From CAYUVF01 sp964448045 (lineage in GTDB: Bacteria; Bacteroidota; Rhodothermia; Rhodothermales; Salinibacteraceae): a stretch of 64,000 bases of DNA. The position numbers were made by a program, and so were the translations under genes. Location: positions 1 through 64,000 of the forward strand of contig CAYUVF010000015.1 in NCBI GenBank assembly GCA_964448045.1. Direction: 5' to 3'. The notes under the pieces are model-generated. The model saw nothing but the letters and a program-made list of their open reading frames with translations, had not been told where the DNA came from and did no database searches. Below are positions 52,155 through 62,784 of this stretch, one piece after another (within the stretch, counting starts at the first letter, position 1; each line of letters begins with the position of its first letter).

Positions 52155-54437
52155 TCACCGCACCAGCGAAATGTTCTGAATGCGCTGCTCGGCCCCTGCT
52201 TTAAGCTGAACGAAATAGAGACCACTCGCTACGGGAGTGCCCGCACTATTGAGTCCATCCCACTGAACTCGGTAGGTGCCCGGGGCTTTCAGCCCGTCCG
52301 TCAACACGTGGACTCGACGCCCCAGTATGTCGTAGACGACGAGCCGGACATCGGTTTGCTCCGGCAGTGCGTACTCAAGGGTGACCTCCCCTCGGAACGG
52401 ATTCGGATATCCGGGCCGGAGCGTGACTGCATCGGGCAGTACGGCTTCCATTTGGTCGGCGACGTATTCGGGAGGGCCAATCAAGAGCCGGAGTGGCGTC
52501 GTCTCCGTCCTCGGGTGAAGGGTGAAGAGCGGCTGTGTTTCTAAGTCATATGTGCGTCCGGATTGCTGATCGACAAGTACGACCTCTTGGCCGCGAAAAG
52601 TTTTCGTTCCTGCAGCCTGAAGACGAACGGTTTCATTTGGCGGGCTGAAAAGTATGAGGTCAAAACTCATTCCCGCGTCCACTCCCGAGCGGTATTCGCG
52701 TGCCAGATATTGCATGCGCTCGTTCACCACTGGGGCTGGGGCCTTCAGCCGAATACTTGCAGCCTCAAACTGATCGGGTGGAGCAAACTGGTCGAACCGA
52801 TCAAGCCCGCGACGAGCTGCGGGTCTTGTGCCAACCCGGGTCGCAGATGTTCGCTGGCCCTGCATCCGTGTCGTGAGCGTAAGCTCGGTCCCGGTCGCCT
52901 CGGGGGGAACGACCGATGCGGTTCCCTCCAGATAGGGGAGCGCCAGAGCCTTCAGGTCCCGATTATTGAGAAAATAAAACGCCTCTCCACGTTGTGCGGA
53001 GGTAAAAACCGCGGCCTCTTCGAAGCTCCCATTGAAACGCCACAGCGTTTGCAGCGTGCCGCCATTTTCGGCGTTAATGGCGCTCCACGCAACGTCTCGA
53101 TCAAGCGGATTTGAAATGATGTTCCACCCCGTCTGTAACGGAATGGAGTAGGTCCCATCCGCTTCGAGGTCAACGGATGGGACGTCGTCGCTCACCGTCC
53201 AGGGTATGGTACTGATAAGCCAGAAGCCCCGGCCCGGCGTGAAATCAAACGTAGGCGAGCCATCGTATTTGACCAGAAAATCGTCGGCAGTACCATCGTC
53301 ATGGAAAGCCGTCCACGTGCTTTCATGGGGGCCTTCGACCGTCGCAGCGATGGACCGTTCCACGTCCCCGGCCAGGGCGACAAGTCGGTAGTCCTCCGGA
53401 TTGGCCGCAGCGCCAAAGCTTCGATTTGCTTGCATCGACAGCGTGGCTGGATAATTGAGCACACTGGCCGGAGCCGCGAGCATTATATCGCTAAATTCGT
53501 CGACCTCGGCACACAGGAATTCGGCAGCTGAGGAACTCGGGGCAATGCGCGTCGGCAAAACAGACCACGGGGCCGATGCCTCGCTCCGGTGCGCGAGGCG
53601 AGCAAACGAGAGCGCCGCGAGGTCGTCACGAAGGAGGGTGATCGGCAGGCACACATCGGCAATCAGGGCAGTCGCGCCGCGCTGGTCAATCTGCCAATAT
53701 CCACGAGCGGCTTGTTGATAGGGGTTGCCCTCGTTGGCAGGAAGTTCGGTGCCGGGCGGCACCTCCTCGATCCGAGCGACGGTGATCTCGGCCGGGGCAT
53801 CGAGGCTGGCGAAGTCGATGCGTATGCCATCCAGACGGGGAAAACGTATGGGCCCCGTATCGCCAGGGTCTACTTGAGTAATGCGAACGCGGCGCGTTGA
53901 GCTAACCTCCGTTTCTGCTGCAATCAGCGATTCGAACGGAATGTTCGGGTCTTGCGTCGTACTGCGTGCAGCTGCGCTAAGCGAGAAAAGGTATGCACCG
54001 TCTTGCGCATCCGCCTTTACGCGTACCGTGAAGCGAACCACCTCACCATGAACGTTGTCCATCGGGGCGGCGCCTTCGGCTGTCAGGCTTACACTGTAGG
54101 CGATGAACGCTCCGGACGGTCCGGCTTCAAGGCGCGGCCCGACTTCCTGGGCCTCGGGCGCCGCGCCCTCGAAAAACGGCTGGAAGAGGGAGCCCCGTTC
54201 ATATCCGACAAACTCGAAGGCGAGGGAGTCATACGCCAGCTGAAATCCAACCCCTAACAGTTCGGGAACGGGATTGTCCTCGTCTCCGATTCGTACCGTA
54301 ACCTCCAAGGTATCGCCCGTCTGATTAATGGGGGCTCTTGTAACCGCCTGAAGAGAGACCTCCTGCGCGTGTAGGGCATGTACAGGCACTAAAAGCAGGA
54401 GAAAGATCGCAATAGCCGTAGGACGAGATCGCTTCAT
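52155..54437 (-). CDS. Type IX-secreted surface protein with cohesin-like domain
   Basis: The product (760 aa) has a signal peptide MKRSRPTAIAIFLLLLVPVHALHA. An N-terminal cohesin-like domain (about 25-175: LLGVGFQLAYDSLAFEFVGY, GEVVRFTVRVKADAQ) and a middle beta-rich region with LQTGWNIISNPLDRDVAW follow. The C-terminal sorting domain has GYPNPFRGEVTLEYALPE, LVVYDILGRRV, ASGLYFVQLKAG and ISLVR at the end. Such ends direct export through the type IX system and cell-surface attachment in Bacteroidota. It follows the giant surface protein gene on the same strand with a 46-bp gap, so the two are likely expressed together. Confidence 0.85.
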   Translation of the reverse strand: MKRSRPTAIAIFLLLLVPVHALHAQEVSLQAVTRAPINQTGDTLEVTVRIGDEDNPVPELLGVGFQLAYDSLAFEFVGYERGSLFQPFFEGAAPEAQEVGPRLEAGPSGAFIAYSVSLTAEGAAPMDNVHGEVVRFTVRVKADAQDGAYLFSLSAAARSTTQDPNIPFESLIAAETEVSSTRRVRITQVDPGDTGPIRFPRLDGIRIDFASLDAPAEITVARIEEVPPGTELPANEGNPYQQAARGYWQIDQRGATALIADVCLPITLLRDDLAALSFARLAHRSEASAPWSVLPTRIAPSSSAAEFLCAEVDEFSDIMLAAPASVLNYPATLSMQANRSFGAAANPEDYRLVALAGDVERSIAATVEGPHESTWTAFHDDGTADDFLVKYDGSPTFDFTPGRGFWLISTIPWTVSDDVPSVDLEADGTYSIPLQTGWNIISNPLDRDVAWSAINAENGGTLQTLWRFNGSFEEAAVFTSAQRGEAFYFLNNRDLKALALPYLEGTASVVPPEATGTELTLTTRMQGQRTSATRVGTRPAARRGLDRFDQFAPPDQFEAASIRLKAPAPVVNERMQYLAREYRSGVDAGMSFDLILFSPPNETVRLQAAGTKTFRGQEVVLVDQQSGRTYDLETQPLFTLHPRTETTPLRLLIGPPEYVADQMEAVLPDAVTLRPGYPNPFRGEVTLEYALPEQTDVRLVVYDILGRRVHVLTDGLKAPGTYRVQWDGLNSAGTPVASGLYFVQLKAGAEQRIQNISLVR

Positions 54438-54483
54438 AGCAAGTGGCGCGTTTGGCGTGCAATTTCATCCTCGAACGAACGGA

Positions 54484-57400
54484 TTATCGGACAACGACCA
54501 TTTTTCGGGTCTTGGTGAAGGTCCCGGCCCACAGACGATAAAAGTAGACGCCTGAAGCCAGGCGACGCCCTCTGAAATGAACGGTGTGCCATCCGTCGTC
54601 CATCACCTCCTCCTGTTTGAGCCGCGCAACCCGTCGCCCCAGGATGTCATAAACCTCCAGGGTAACCGGGGTGGGTTCCGGAAGTCCGAATCGAATGATC
54701 GTACCCCTGTGGAATGGGTTCGGATAGTTCGGCTCCAGCGCAAACTGCGTTGGGATCTCCTCTGCACGAGGACTTGCGAGGTGAATCAGCTCCGCCCCTC
54801 CGTTGACAGCCGCTCTCACGTTGACTCGACCCTCACGCAGCACGATCTCTGCGGTCTGGCTCATGGGCGCAGTCACTTCAAGGTCGACCGTGACGAGAGC
54901 CAGCCCCTCCGCGTTGAATACCGGCTCGGCACCGCGGGTGCGCGTGAACGCAAGCGCGACCTCTCCGGTGGACGCGTTGATACGCTTAAAGGGCAACAAC
55001 GCGCCGTCGTCGAGCGTGGGCGAAGCCCGAACCTCACGAACGCTGAAGATGTCGGCCGGGTGGTTGATAGCCGCACTGAGGCCAAATAATTGGGCTACCG
55101 ATGCGTCGACCTGCAGATGCACGGGAAGGCGCGTTCCCACCGGAAGCGGCGGGATGCGGAGCCGGGCAAACCCATCCGTTGAAGCGAGTTGCTTGCCGGC
55201 CTGGCGGCCGAAGTACGTGCCGATGGGGAGCAAGTCATTCTGATTAACGATCCCGTCGCCATTCGCATCGGCAAACGCTGCCTCCACCGGACTCCAGATG
55301 GGCACTTCGGCTCCGGCAAACCCCTCCTCGAGCCCGCGCTCTGGCCCGCTGATCCCAAAGAAGGCACCAATTTCGAGGACATCATTCTGGTTGACCACGC
55401 CGTCGTCATTGGTGTCGCCAGGGAACACGACGACCGTATTTCCAACCGTGATACCGCCCTCGGCCTCGCTCTTTGTTGGCTCGGTATTGCCCGTATGATC
55501 CGTCGCCTGCGTGTAGAATTCGTACTCGCTGCCCGTCTCGGCTGCGAAGAGCAGGGTGGTGTCGGCCTCCAGCGTAGTATGCAATTGAAAGGGCGCCCCG
55601 TCTTTCGAGACGTACAGGCCGGTTTCGCGGACGCCGGCCCCTGTATCACGGGCATTCCAAGAGATCTCAAAGGCCGTCGTGTCGGCATTCGCGGGAAGAA
55701 CGTTGAGCGCGCTCACAGGCGGATCCGCATCGACCGTGTTGAAGATGGGCGGCGTTTTGATCGGCGCATTGATGTCAAATACGATGTCCGCCTGGGCCTC
55801 AATGCGTTCCCCCGTTGGGGTGTCCTCCTCGGGCATAATGGTATAGTTGACAAACCCCTCTCCCGAACCGCTGGCATCGTTGATGGGCAAGAAACCCGCT
55901 GTTGGATCGTTGACGGGCTGATCGCCGGTGGCGGGGTCGATCGTGGTGAACCGCCAGAAGGCCTCGTTGCGAACCACATCGAGACCCGCTGTCACATCCA
56001 CCATCACGCCGAGCGAGTCGGATACGTCGAGTCGGTCCCGGTAGAACGCGCTGTTGTCCGGAGGTTCAAACGTAAACGGCCCGAAGCCGAACTCGCCGAG
56101 GCGGAAGGTGCGCTCGTCGGTATCCGGGTCCAGCGGATGCGTGATGTTGACAACTTGGGCGGAGGCTGTGGCCCGGGCGGGGTCGTTCTCGAAGCGGATG
56201 GTGTAGGGGAGCGGATCTCGGCTCGCGATCCAGCCCTCCTCGCCGAACCCGGCCGGGCCAATCATGTCGTTCGGGTCACAGGGCTCTTTAACCGTTGTGC
56301 ACCCACAATCGCGTTTGTTGAACGGATTGAAGAACTCGCGGAAATTCTTCAATTCGCATATCTCTATCCGTCGTTGACACCACCAAGAGTTTGCCTCTTC
56401 TTTATTCAGTCCAAAGCATCGGGGCGGCAAATTTCGGTGGCAGTCGCACGCTTCGCTATTGTCCTTACAGAACACTACCTCGCACTGTGGCTGTTCTTGA
56501 TCGTCATCGTTCTTGCTTGGTGCCGGGGAGGCGGGCGACGAGGTTGCAGGCAGGCCTGCAGCAATTGAGGCGTTCCCCGTCGCATCGTTTTCTGAGGTGT
56601 TGATCTGAGTCGAAAGATCGGTGGGCAGTGAAGGAAGGTTATCAATGAGCCCTGCGTCCAGATAATCCCCAAACCGTTCGGCAAAGAAGTTGTCGAGATC
56701 AGCGGCGAGCGTGACTGTTGCTGCGTCATATTGCTCGGGGTTCGCTAGAATGGCTCTCCGTTCGTCAAGGTGCTGCGTCTGGAGCATCGTCGTGTATTCC
56801 TCTGCGGAGAAGGGCGTGACATCGTAGGAATAGCTGATAGCTCCCGCCGGGGCTGGCTCTACCTGGAGTATCACGGATGCCTGATCGCCGGGCGAGAGGT
56901 CTCTCGTAATGAGGGATACGACACGGAGGTCGCCATCAACGAGGTAGTCCAGCCCACGCTCCTCTGCCGCAGGGGCGAATAGGCGAGCGGGGGTCGAGAT
57001 ATGGACCAGATCTTTGATCTCCAGGGCCCCGACGTTGATCACTTGAAGCTGAACGTCCAGGTAGGGGATATCGACGTTGGCGTTGTTCGTGAAGGTGAAT
57101 GCAAAGTCGCCCCGCCCTCCGCCTCGGACAGCTTCGGGCAGGGCGGTCCTAATCTTGACGTCCGAAGCGGATTTTTCCTCAACGGTAAACCCTTGAGGAA
57201 GAACAGTCGTCTGTGCGTCCGTTTCGGCGACCACGTCGTACGTCCCCACAGGCACGTCCTCCAGGTGCCAGCGCACCTCCAACTCCGTTGTGTTCACGAA
57301 GTCAACTCGTGCAGCATCGGACCTCATCCCATCCGGACCCATGAGGTAAATGTCCGTTGAGTCTCTGAATCCGGCCCCTCGGAGGAGGGTTGTTACCTGT

Positions 57401-60400
57401 CCTTGACCGCCTACTGCGGGTGTGAGGGTCTGTATGGAGAAGTCAAGCGTCTCCCGTTGGAGTTGGACCGTCTGCGTCGATGATGCCTCGGGGAGACTCT
57501 GCGTGGTGACGAGTACATAGGTTACCCGCGCGGGTTGCGGCGGTCGAACGCCGAGGAGTTGTTGATTGGCACGGAAGGGCTCGGCCGCGGCCGCGTCGAA
57601 GTCACCGCCAGCTACAGGCAGGCGATCGTAGGCTACGTATAATTCATTGCTGGCCTCAGGCGTATCGCTCGTAAGCGTCAGGCGTACGTCGGCATCGGTA
57701 GGCGTATCGAACCGATAGTAGCGAGACTCCCCCTCCGCAAGCGAGAGGGTTTCCGGCGTGCCTTCGGGGAGCGTGGGCACGGTAGTGCTCAGTGTGCTCT
57801 GCGAGACCGCAGTGTTGTTGTCGTCATCCGTCTCGCGGATGGCATTGCCGATGTCGGTCCGGACGATCACGTGATAATCGCCCGGTAGCACGCCCGGCAA
57901 CGGGCCGCTGAGGTTGCCCTGCGCGTCGACGCCGTACACCGTCGCCACGTCGACCCTCGTGCGATGCTTGCCCGTGGCCCCCGGGGCCAGGTCAATCTCA
58001 CGCTCGACGACCCCGAGGAGGGGATCGTCTGGATCCCACGTCGCATCAGACGAGACGAACACTGCCTCGCGCATCTGCCCACGCGCCGGGTTGGTCCCGG
58101 CATTGCGTACGGTCCACGCCACCTCGACGTGCTCGCCCGGCGTAGCCGCGGCGGGGAGGGTGAGATTCTCGACCACGAGATCGGTTGGCGGGGGCAGTGT
58201 GAGCTCGATCAGCGCGAGTTCGCGATTGTTGCCCTCGGCCAAGTGCTCGTAGGTATCGTCGCCGGAGTCGGTCTGCAGGATCAGGTAGTAGGTCCCGGCC
58301 GCGTAGACCGGCAGGGCCGTCCGCAGGCTCGCCTCGTAGCTGCCGTTCCCGGCCAGTGGTGCGTCCCGCGCGACGGTGCCGAGCAGGGCGTCGTCCTGGT
58401 TGATCTCCCGATCGGCGGACAGATACAGCGCATCCGTCCAGGGCGCCTCGGTAGCGCCCGTGCCCGCGTTCTCGACGGTCCAGGTGAACGTGACCGGCGC
58501 GCCGGCCTGTGCGCTCTCGGGCCCGTCGAACCCGGCGATGCGGAGATCAGACGGGGGGGCGAGCGTGACGGTAAGCGGACGCCGAGCAACGTTGTTGCTC
58601 TCGTCCACCTCCGGCTCCTCATCGTCGGCATCGACCTGGAACAGCACGAAATACTCACCCGCGATACCGTTGGGCAGTTGCACGGTACACGCCGAGCGAT
58701 ACGCATCCCCGCCCGCGAGGGGCGCCTCGCGGAGGAACGTCGCGAGCACCTGGTCTGCTTCCGGGTCCACCGTTGCATCCGTCGAGAGATAGACCCGGTC
58801 GATCCACACAGGCTTCCGCCCGCGGCCCGCCGCCACGTTGCGCACTGTCGCGGAGAGGTCGATCGCGGCCCCCGATTGCGCCGTGGACGGCGGGGCATCC
58901 AGTTCGGCGACGAGATCCACCGGCGGATAGGGATCCGCCATGCGCTCCGGGCTCGCCGCCACATTCTGCTCCGTATCCGGGTATTCGAAGAGCGCGTCCG
59001 CGGCATCCGACTGAACAAACACGTAGTACGCACCGTCCAGCGAAGCGGGCAAGGTGATCGACGCTGTCTGCGACCGCACAGCGCCCGCCGCCAGGCCGCC
59101 CGGCTGCCGAACCGTACCGACCCACGTCGCTTGCGAACGGTCCCACGAGGCTTGCGCGGAGACGAAGATGGAGTCGGCCCAGTCAGGCGTTGCGGCTCGC
59201 GAGCCGGCGTTGCGCAGCGCGTACTGCACGGCGATCTGGTCACCGGCCGTGGCCTGGGCAGGTGCTGCCGTGACGGATTCGATCCGCAGATCCGGATAGG
59301 GGGCCAGCTCCACCGTGGTCGCTTCCGCATGCACACCGCGATTGTTGGTCTCGAACGTGTGCTCGAAGACCGCGTCGCCCCAGTCGGTGACGACAAAGAA
59401 ATAGGCCGGTCCGGAGATGCCGTCGGGCACGCGGACGGAGGCCGAGCCCGTGTATGACGCATCGTTCGCGAGGGGACCTTCGTGTCGGAAACTGCCCAGC
59501 GAGACGGCGGTGGTGCTGTCAAAGGCGGCCGTCGGGGAGTAGTAGACCAGATCACGCCAGGTGTCCGCAGCGGTCGGGGCGGGGCCAGCGTTCTGGACCG
59601 TCCACGAGAGGTCGATCGTTTCGCCCGAAAGGGCTTGGGACGGCGCATTGACCTCCGCCACGACGAGGTCGGGCGGAGGCGTTAGGGTGACATCGATCGG
59701 TTCCGCCGTCCAATTATCGAGCTCCTGGTTAAATTCGTATACCTGGCCCCGCTTCGGCACCTTGTTTCCCGTCCCTACGTCGGTGGCAATAAATAGGTGG
59801 TACGCGCCGATCGCATCCTCCGGAAGAGGGAGACGGTAAGACACGTCGTATGTCGCTCCTGCTTCGAGCGCCCCTTGGTGGCCGACTCCGTCCAGGAAGC
59901 GTTCGTTGATGCGAAGGGTGTTTTCATTCAGCGTAAAATTGAAATCGAAGGTCTCATCCTCGGACAAGAAAACGGCGTCGAACCATTGGTCGGTGTCCGT
60001 CTGCCCGTCGCCGACGTTGCGGACCGTCCAGGCCACCTCGATGCTGTCCCCGGAGAAGACCACATCGGGGGCGATGACGTCCTCTACTTCCAGATCGGCG
60101 AACGGCGTAAGCGTGATAGCCAGGGGTGCCGACGTGCCGGTGTTTTTAGTTTCGTCCTGTTCGAGCAGCCTCCCTTGCCGCGCGCCATCGCTCGAATTTT
60201 CGCTGTCGGTGACGACGTGGAGGTAGTGCGGCCCGGCGATGCCGTCGGGGAGCAGGACGGTCGCTGTGTTCGTGTACCGTTCGTTCGGATTGAGATAGCT
60301 GAGGTTCTTTTCCGAGGAGAGGAGTGTAGCCTCGTCAGGGTCGAAGCGCGATTGGTCGGAGAGGTAGATGGCATCAATCCAGCGCGGAGCGTTGGTGGCG

Positions 60401-62784
60401 TTCGCGCCCACGTTTTCGACCGTCCACGTCAGCTCGATGGGCTGTCCCGAGAACGCCTCGCCGGGTCCATGTACGTCCGTTGTGGTTAGGTCCGGCACAT
60501 CGCCCACGCGGAAGCTCCAAGTTGGGCTCTCCGTCTCACCATGAAGGTTGCGACCGACCACACGCCAGTTGTACCAGGTCTCGCCGCTGAGCGGGTTGGG
60601 CTGGTAAAGATCTTCGCGGACGTCTGCCGTACGGCGGGTGGGTTCAGGCGCTCCTTGCGGCCAAAGATACACGTCGAACCTCGCGGCATCGAGCGAGGAC
60701 CAGGTGAGGGTAGGCTCCGTAGGCGTGTTGAGGACACCGTCGCCGGGAACGGGCTCGCTTGGCACGCTCGGGGGAAGGGCCGTCAGAAGGTTGTCAGCGT
60801 TCGTTGATCCGATCGTCCATTCGCCCCGCAGCGTACGGATGTCGGGGGTGCGCAGCAGCTCCTCGGTCAGGTCGACTTCGGTCGGCACCACCTGCCAGGG
60901 GGCCGTGGGCGACGGGCGGTACAGCATGCGCAGCGCCTCCGGATCGCGAACGCCCGAGACCTCTTCATACGCCCATTCCAGCAGCACCGAGAAGTCCGCC
61001 GCAGCGGGCCACGCCTCGACGCGCCAGAGGGCATGGTCTGCGATGCGTGCGATGCCCTCTGGCAGTGTCCCCAAATCGGAGGGCGCCTGATACTCGCGGA
61101 CCGCGATCGCCATCAGGCGGTCGAGCCGCTCGAAGGTGTAGTAGATCTCGCGGACGGCGCTGCCGGAAAAGAAGGTGCCCCGGTTCGTGGAGCCCGGTGG
61201 ACGCCATAAGCGCCGGTCGCCAGCCGCGCCGGGCACTGGGCCCGTCCCGGTGCGGTCGTCGAAGAGCACGGTCGGCAACTCGACCGGCGAGGCGCCCGGA
61301 ATAGCGGCGGAACGGACGGCCGTGGGCGAGTCCAGCTCGCGCAGCCAATCGTCTTCGTCGACCGCATTGCCGTTGCGGTCGATCAAGAAGTGGTAATCGA
61401 CCGACGTGCTGGCGGGCTGGTCGATGGATACGGAAAAGACGGAGTCCCCGTCTGCGTCGTAGAGGTAGTAGGATCCCTGCAGGTCGCCGGACAGGACCGA
61501 CAGCATCGGCCGTTCCGTAATGGTGATCACCTCGTACCGTTCGAGCGCGCGGAGGTCGACGGCGAAGGTGGTGAGCGTCGTCGGGAAGGGGCGTGGGCTC
61601 GTGACCCAGCGGGCAATGTGGGTCGACGCCCGAGCACCGACCTCCCGAAAGAGGCCACCGATAAACACGTCGGACCCGTCGAAGGCGAGCGCCCGCACCT
61701 CCGCGTTGGGCGGTGGGGCCGGGCCGAGGGCAGCCCAGGCGCCAGATGCGAAGTCCAGATAAGCAATCCGCTCGAGGGCCACCGTTTCCCCATCGGCCTG
61801 GCGGACTTCGGTAAAGCTGCCGCCGACGTAGAGACCGTCCGCACCGAGGAGCAGGGCTTCGACCTCATCATCCGCGAGATCGCCGCCCAGCGATTCCCAG
61901 GAAGCGCCGTCGTAGCGGGCAAGGTTTTGCGTCGCGACGCCACCGATGGCGGTGAAGTCTCCCCCTGCATACAGTTGGCCGCTCGCATCGAACGTCAGTA
62001 CGTTCGGATAGCCGTCCGGATTGCCGAACGGTTGCCACTCGGTGCCGTCCCAGACGCCGAGATGGTTTACCGCGACGGCCGTTCCATCGGAGTTGTACGC
62101 CGTATTGAAAAAACGGCCGCCCACATACACGTCACCGCTCGTAGGGTCGACAGCCAGAGCTTCGACCGATGAGCCAAAGCCTCCTTCGGCCCCTTGCCCG
62201 ACTGCAGACCAGTCGCTGCCGTCCCAGTAGGCAATGTTCGGCGAGTCGAGCGGGTTGCCCTGCGCATCGACGACGCTGTCGAACGTGCCTCCGACGTAGA
62301 GGCGACTGCGGTTGGCGTCATAGGCCAGCACTCTCACCTCGTCATCCGGTCCGGTGGGGAGCGCAGACCAACTCGTACCGTCCCAGCGGGCAACGTAAGA
62401 GGCTTCCAGTCGGGTGCCGTCAGTTTGCTCGACTGCCCGAAATTCGCCGCCGACGTATAGATTCCCCTGCGGATCGAACGCGAGTGCGAACACGCGGTCG
62501 CGCGTGCCCCCACCAACAGGCGCCCATCCATCGCCCGTCCACCGCGCGATGCCCCTCGTGCCGTCGATCTCGCTGAAGTTTCCTCCAGCGTAGACCTCAC
62601 CGGTGAGGGGATGCTGCGCGAGGGCGAATACGCGGCCATTCAGGCCGAGCCCCCTACCGCCCGGGTCGCCGAAGCGGTCGTCCCAATAGCCCGGTTGGGC
62701 CGCAGGTTGGGCGTTTGCTGAGACAGCAAGCAGCGCTACGCAAACACATGCGAGAAAAAATACGACGAGTCGTCGTCTGTTCAT
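54484..62784 (-). CDS. Giant type IX-secreted protein: propeller, seven CARDB repeats, dockerin-like repeats
   Basis: The product (about 2766 aa) starts MNRRRLVVFFLACVCVALLA (signal peptide). Domains in order are a seven-bladed propeller (about 35-420, blades with LYVGGEF-type strands), an Fn3-like region near 700-760, and seven CARDB repeats (about 760-1670, each with LSWTVQNAG-type and YLS-type strands). A PPC-like and an IPT/TIG-like domain come next, then a Cys-rich segment (about 2095-2170). Next is the module opening DPNDMIGPAGFGEEGW. Two dockerin-like calcium loops (DTNDDGVVNQNDVLEIGAFF; DANGDGIVNQNDLLPIGTYF) lie near 2450-2520. A cohesin-like domain and the sorting domain (NYPNPFHRGTIIRFGLPEPT to VVVR) end it. 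ATG 62784 begins the signal peptide. It is probably an adhesin or matrix protein. Confidence 0.88.
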   Translation of the reverse strand: MNRRRLVVFFLACVCVALLAVSANAQPAAQPGYWDDRFGDPGGRGLGLNGRVFALAQHPLTGEVYAGGNFSEIDGTRGIARWTGDGWAPVGGGTRDRVFALAFDPQGNLYVGGEFRAVEQTDGTRLEASYVARWDGTSWSALPTGPDDEVRVLAYDANRSRLYVGGTFDSVVDAQGNPLDSPNIAYWDGSDWSAVGQGAEGGFGSSVEALAVDPTSGDVYVGGRFFNTAYNSDGTAVAVNHLGVWDGTEWQPFGNPDGYPNVLTFDASGQLYAGGDFTAIGGVATQNLARYDGASWESLGGDLADDEVEALLLGADGLYVGGSFTEVRQADGETVALERIAYLDFASGAWAALGPAPPPNAEVRALAFDGSDVFIGGLFREVGARASTHIARWVTSPRPFPTTLTTFAVDLRALERYEVITITERPMLSVLSGDLQGSYYLYDADGDSVFSVSIDQPASTSVDYHFLIDRNGNAVDEDDWLRELDSPTAVRSAAIPGASPVELPTVLFDDRTGTGPVPGAAGDRRLWRPPGSTNRGTFFSGSAVREIYYTFERLDRLMAIAVREYQAPSDLGTLPEGIARIADHALWRVEAWPAAADFSVLLEWAYEEVSGVRDPEALRMLYRPSPTAPWQVVPTEVDLTEELLRTPDIRTLRGEWTIGSTNADNLLTALPPSVPSEPVPGDGVLNTPTEPTLTWSSLDAARFDVYLWPQGAPEPTRRTADVREDLYQPNPLSGETWYNWRVVGRNLHGETESPTWSFRVGDVPDLTTTDVHGPGEAFSGQPIELTWTVENVGANATNAPRWIDAIYLSDQSRFDPDEATLLSSEKNLSYLNPNERYTNTATVLLPDGIAGPHYLHVVTDSENSSDGARQGRLLEQDETKNTGTSAPLAITLTPFADLEVEDVIAPDVVFSGDSIEVAWTVRNVGDGQTDTDQWFDAVFLSEDETFDFNFTLNENTLRINERFLDGVGHQGALEAGATYDVSYRLPLPEDAIGAYHLFIATDVGTGNKVPKRGQVYEFNQELDNWTAEPIDVTLTPPPDLVVAEVNAPSQALSGETIDLSWTVQNAGPAPTAADTWRDLVYYSPTAAFDSTTAVSLGSFRHEGPLANDASYTGSASVRVPDGISGPAYFFVVTDWGDAVFEHTFETNNRGVHAEATTVELAPYPDLRIESVTAAPAQATAGDQIAVQYALRNAGSRAATPDWADSIFVSAQASWDRSQATWVGTVRQPGGLAAGAVRSQTASITLPASLDGAYYVFVQSDAADALFEYPDTEQNVAASPERMADPYPPVDLVAELDAPPSTAQSGAAIDLSATVRNVAAGRGRKPVWIDRVYLSTDATVDPEADQVLATFLREAPLAGGDAYRSACTVQLPNGIAGEYFVLFQVDADDEEPEVDESNNVARRPLTVTLAPPSDLRIAGFDGPESAQAGAPVTFTWTVENAGTGATEAPWTDALYLSADREINQDDALLGTVARDAPLAGNGSYEASLRTALPVYAAGTYYLILQTDSGDDTYEHLAEGNNRELALIELTLPPPTDLVVENLTLPAAATPGEHVEVAWTVRNAGTNPARGQMREAVFVSSDATWDPDDPLLGVVEREIDLAPGATGKHRTRVDVATVYGVDAQGNLSGPLPGVLPGDYHVIVRTDIGNAIRETDDDNNTAVSQSTLSTTVPTLPEGTPETLSLAEGESRYYRFDTPTDADVRLTLTSDTPEASNELYVAYDRLPVAGGDFDAAAAEPFRANQQLLGVRPPQPARVTYVLVTTQSLPEASSTQTVQLQRETLDFSIQTLTPAVGGQGQVTTLLRGAGFRDSTDIYLMGPDGMRSDAARVDFVNTTELEVRWHLEDVPVGTYDVVAETDAQTTVLPQGFTVEEKSASDVKIRTALPEAVRGGGRGDFAFTFTNNANVDIPYLDVQLQVINVGALEIKDLVHISTPARLFAPAAEERGLDYLVDGDLRVVSLITRDLSPGDQASVILQVEPAPAGAISYSYDVTPFSAEEYTTMLQTQHLDERRAILANPEQYDAATVTLAADLDNFFAERFGDYLDAGLIDNLPSLPTDLSTQINTSENDATGNASIAAGLPATSSPASPAPSKNDDDQEQPQCEVVFCKDNSEACDCHRNLPPRCFGLNKEEANSWWCQRRIEICELKNFREFFNPFNKRDCGCTTVKEPCDPNDMIGPAGFGEEGWIASRDPLPYTIRFENDPARATASAQVVNITHPLDPDTDERTFRLGEFGFGPFTFEPPDNSAFYRDRLDVSDSLGVMVDVTAGLDVVRNEAFWRFTTIDPATGDQPVNDPTAGFLPINDASGSGEGFVNYTIMPEEDTPTGERIEAQADIVFDINAPIKTPPIFNTVDADPPVSALNVLPANADTTAFEISWNARDTGAGVRETGLYVSKDGAPFQLHTTLEADTTLLFAAETGSEYEFYTQATDHTGNTEPTKSEAEGGITVGNTVVVFPGDTNDDGVVNQNDVLEIGAFFGISGPERGLEEGFAGAEVPIWSPVEAAFADANGDGIVNQNDLLPIGTYFGRQAGKQLASTDGFARLRIPPLPVGTRLPVHLQVDASVAQLFGLSAAINHPADIFSVREVRASPTLDDGALLPFKRINASTGEVALAFTRTRGAEPVFNAEGLALVTVDLEVTAPMSQTAEIVLREGRVNVRAAVNGGAELIHLASPRAEEIPTQFALEPNYPNPFHRGTIIRFGLPEPTPVTLEVYDILGRRVARLKQEEVMDDGWHTVHFRGRRLASGVYFYRLWAGTFTKTRKMVVVR

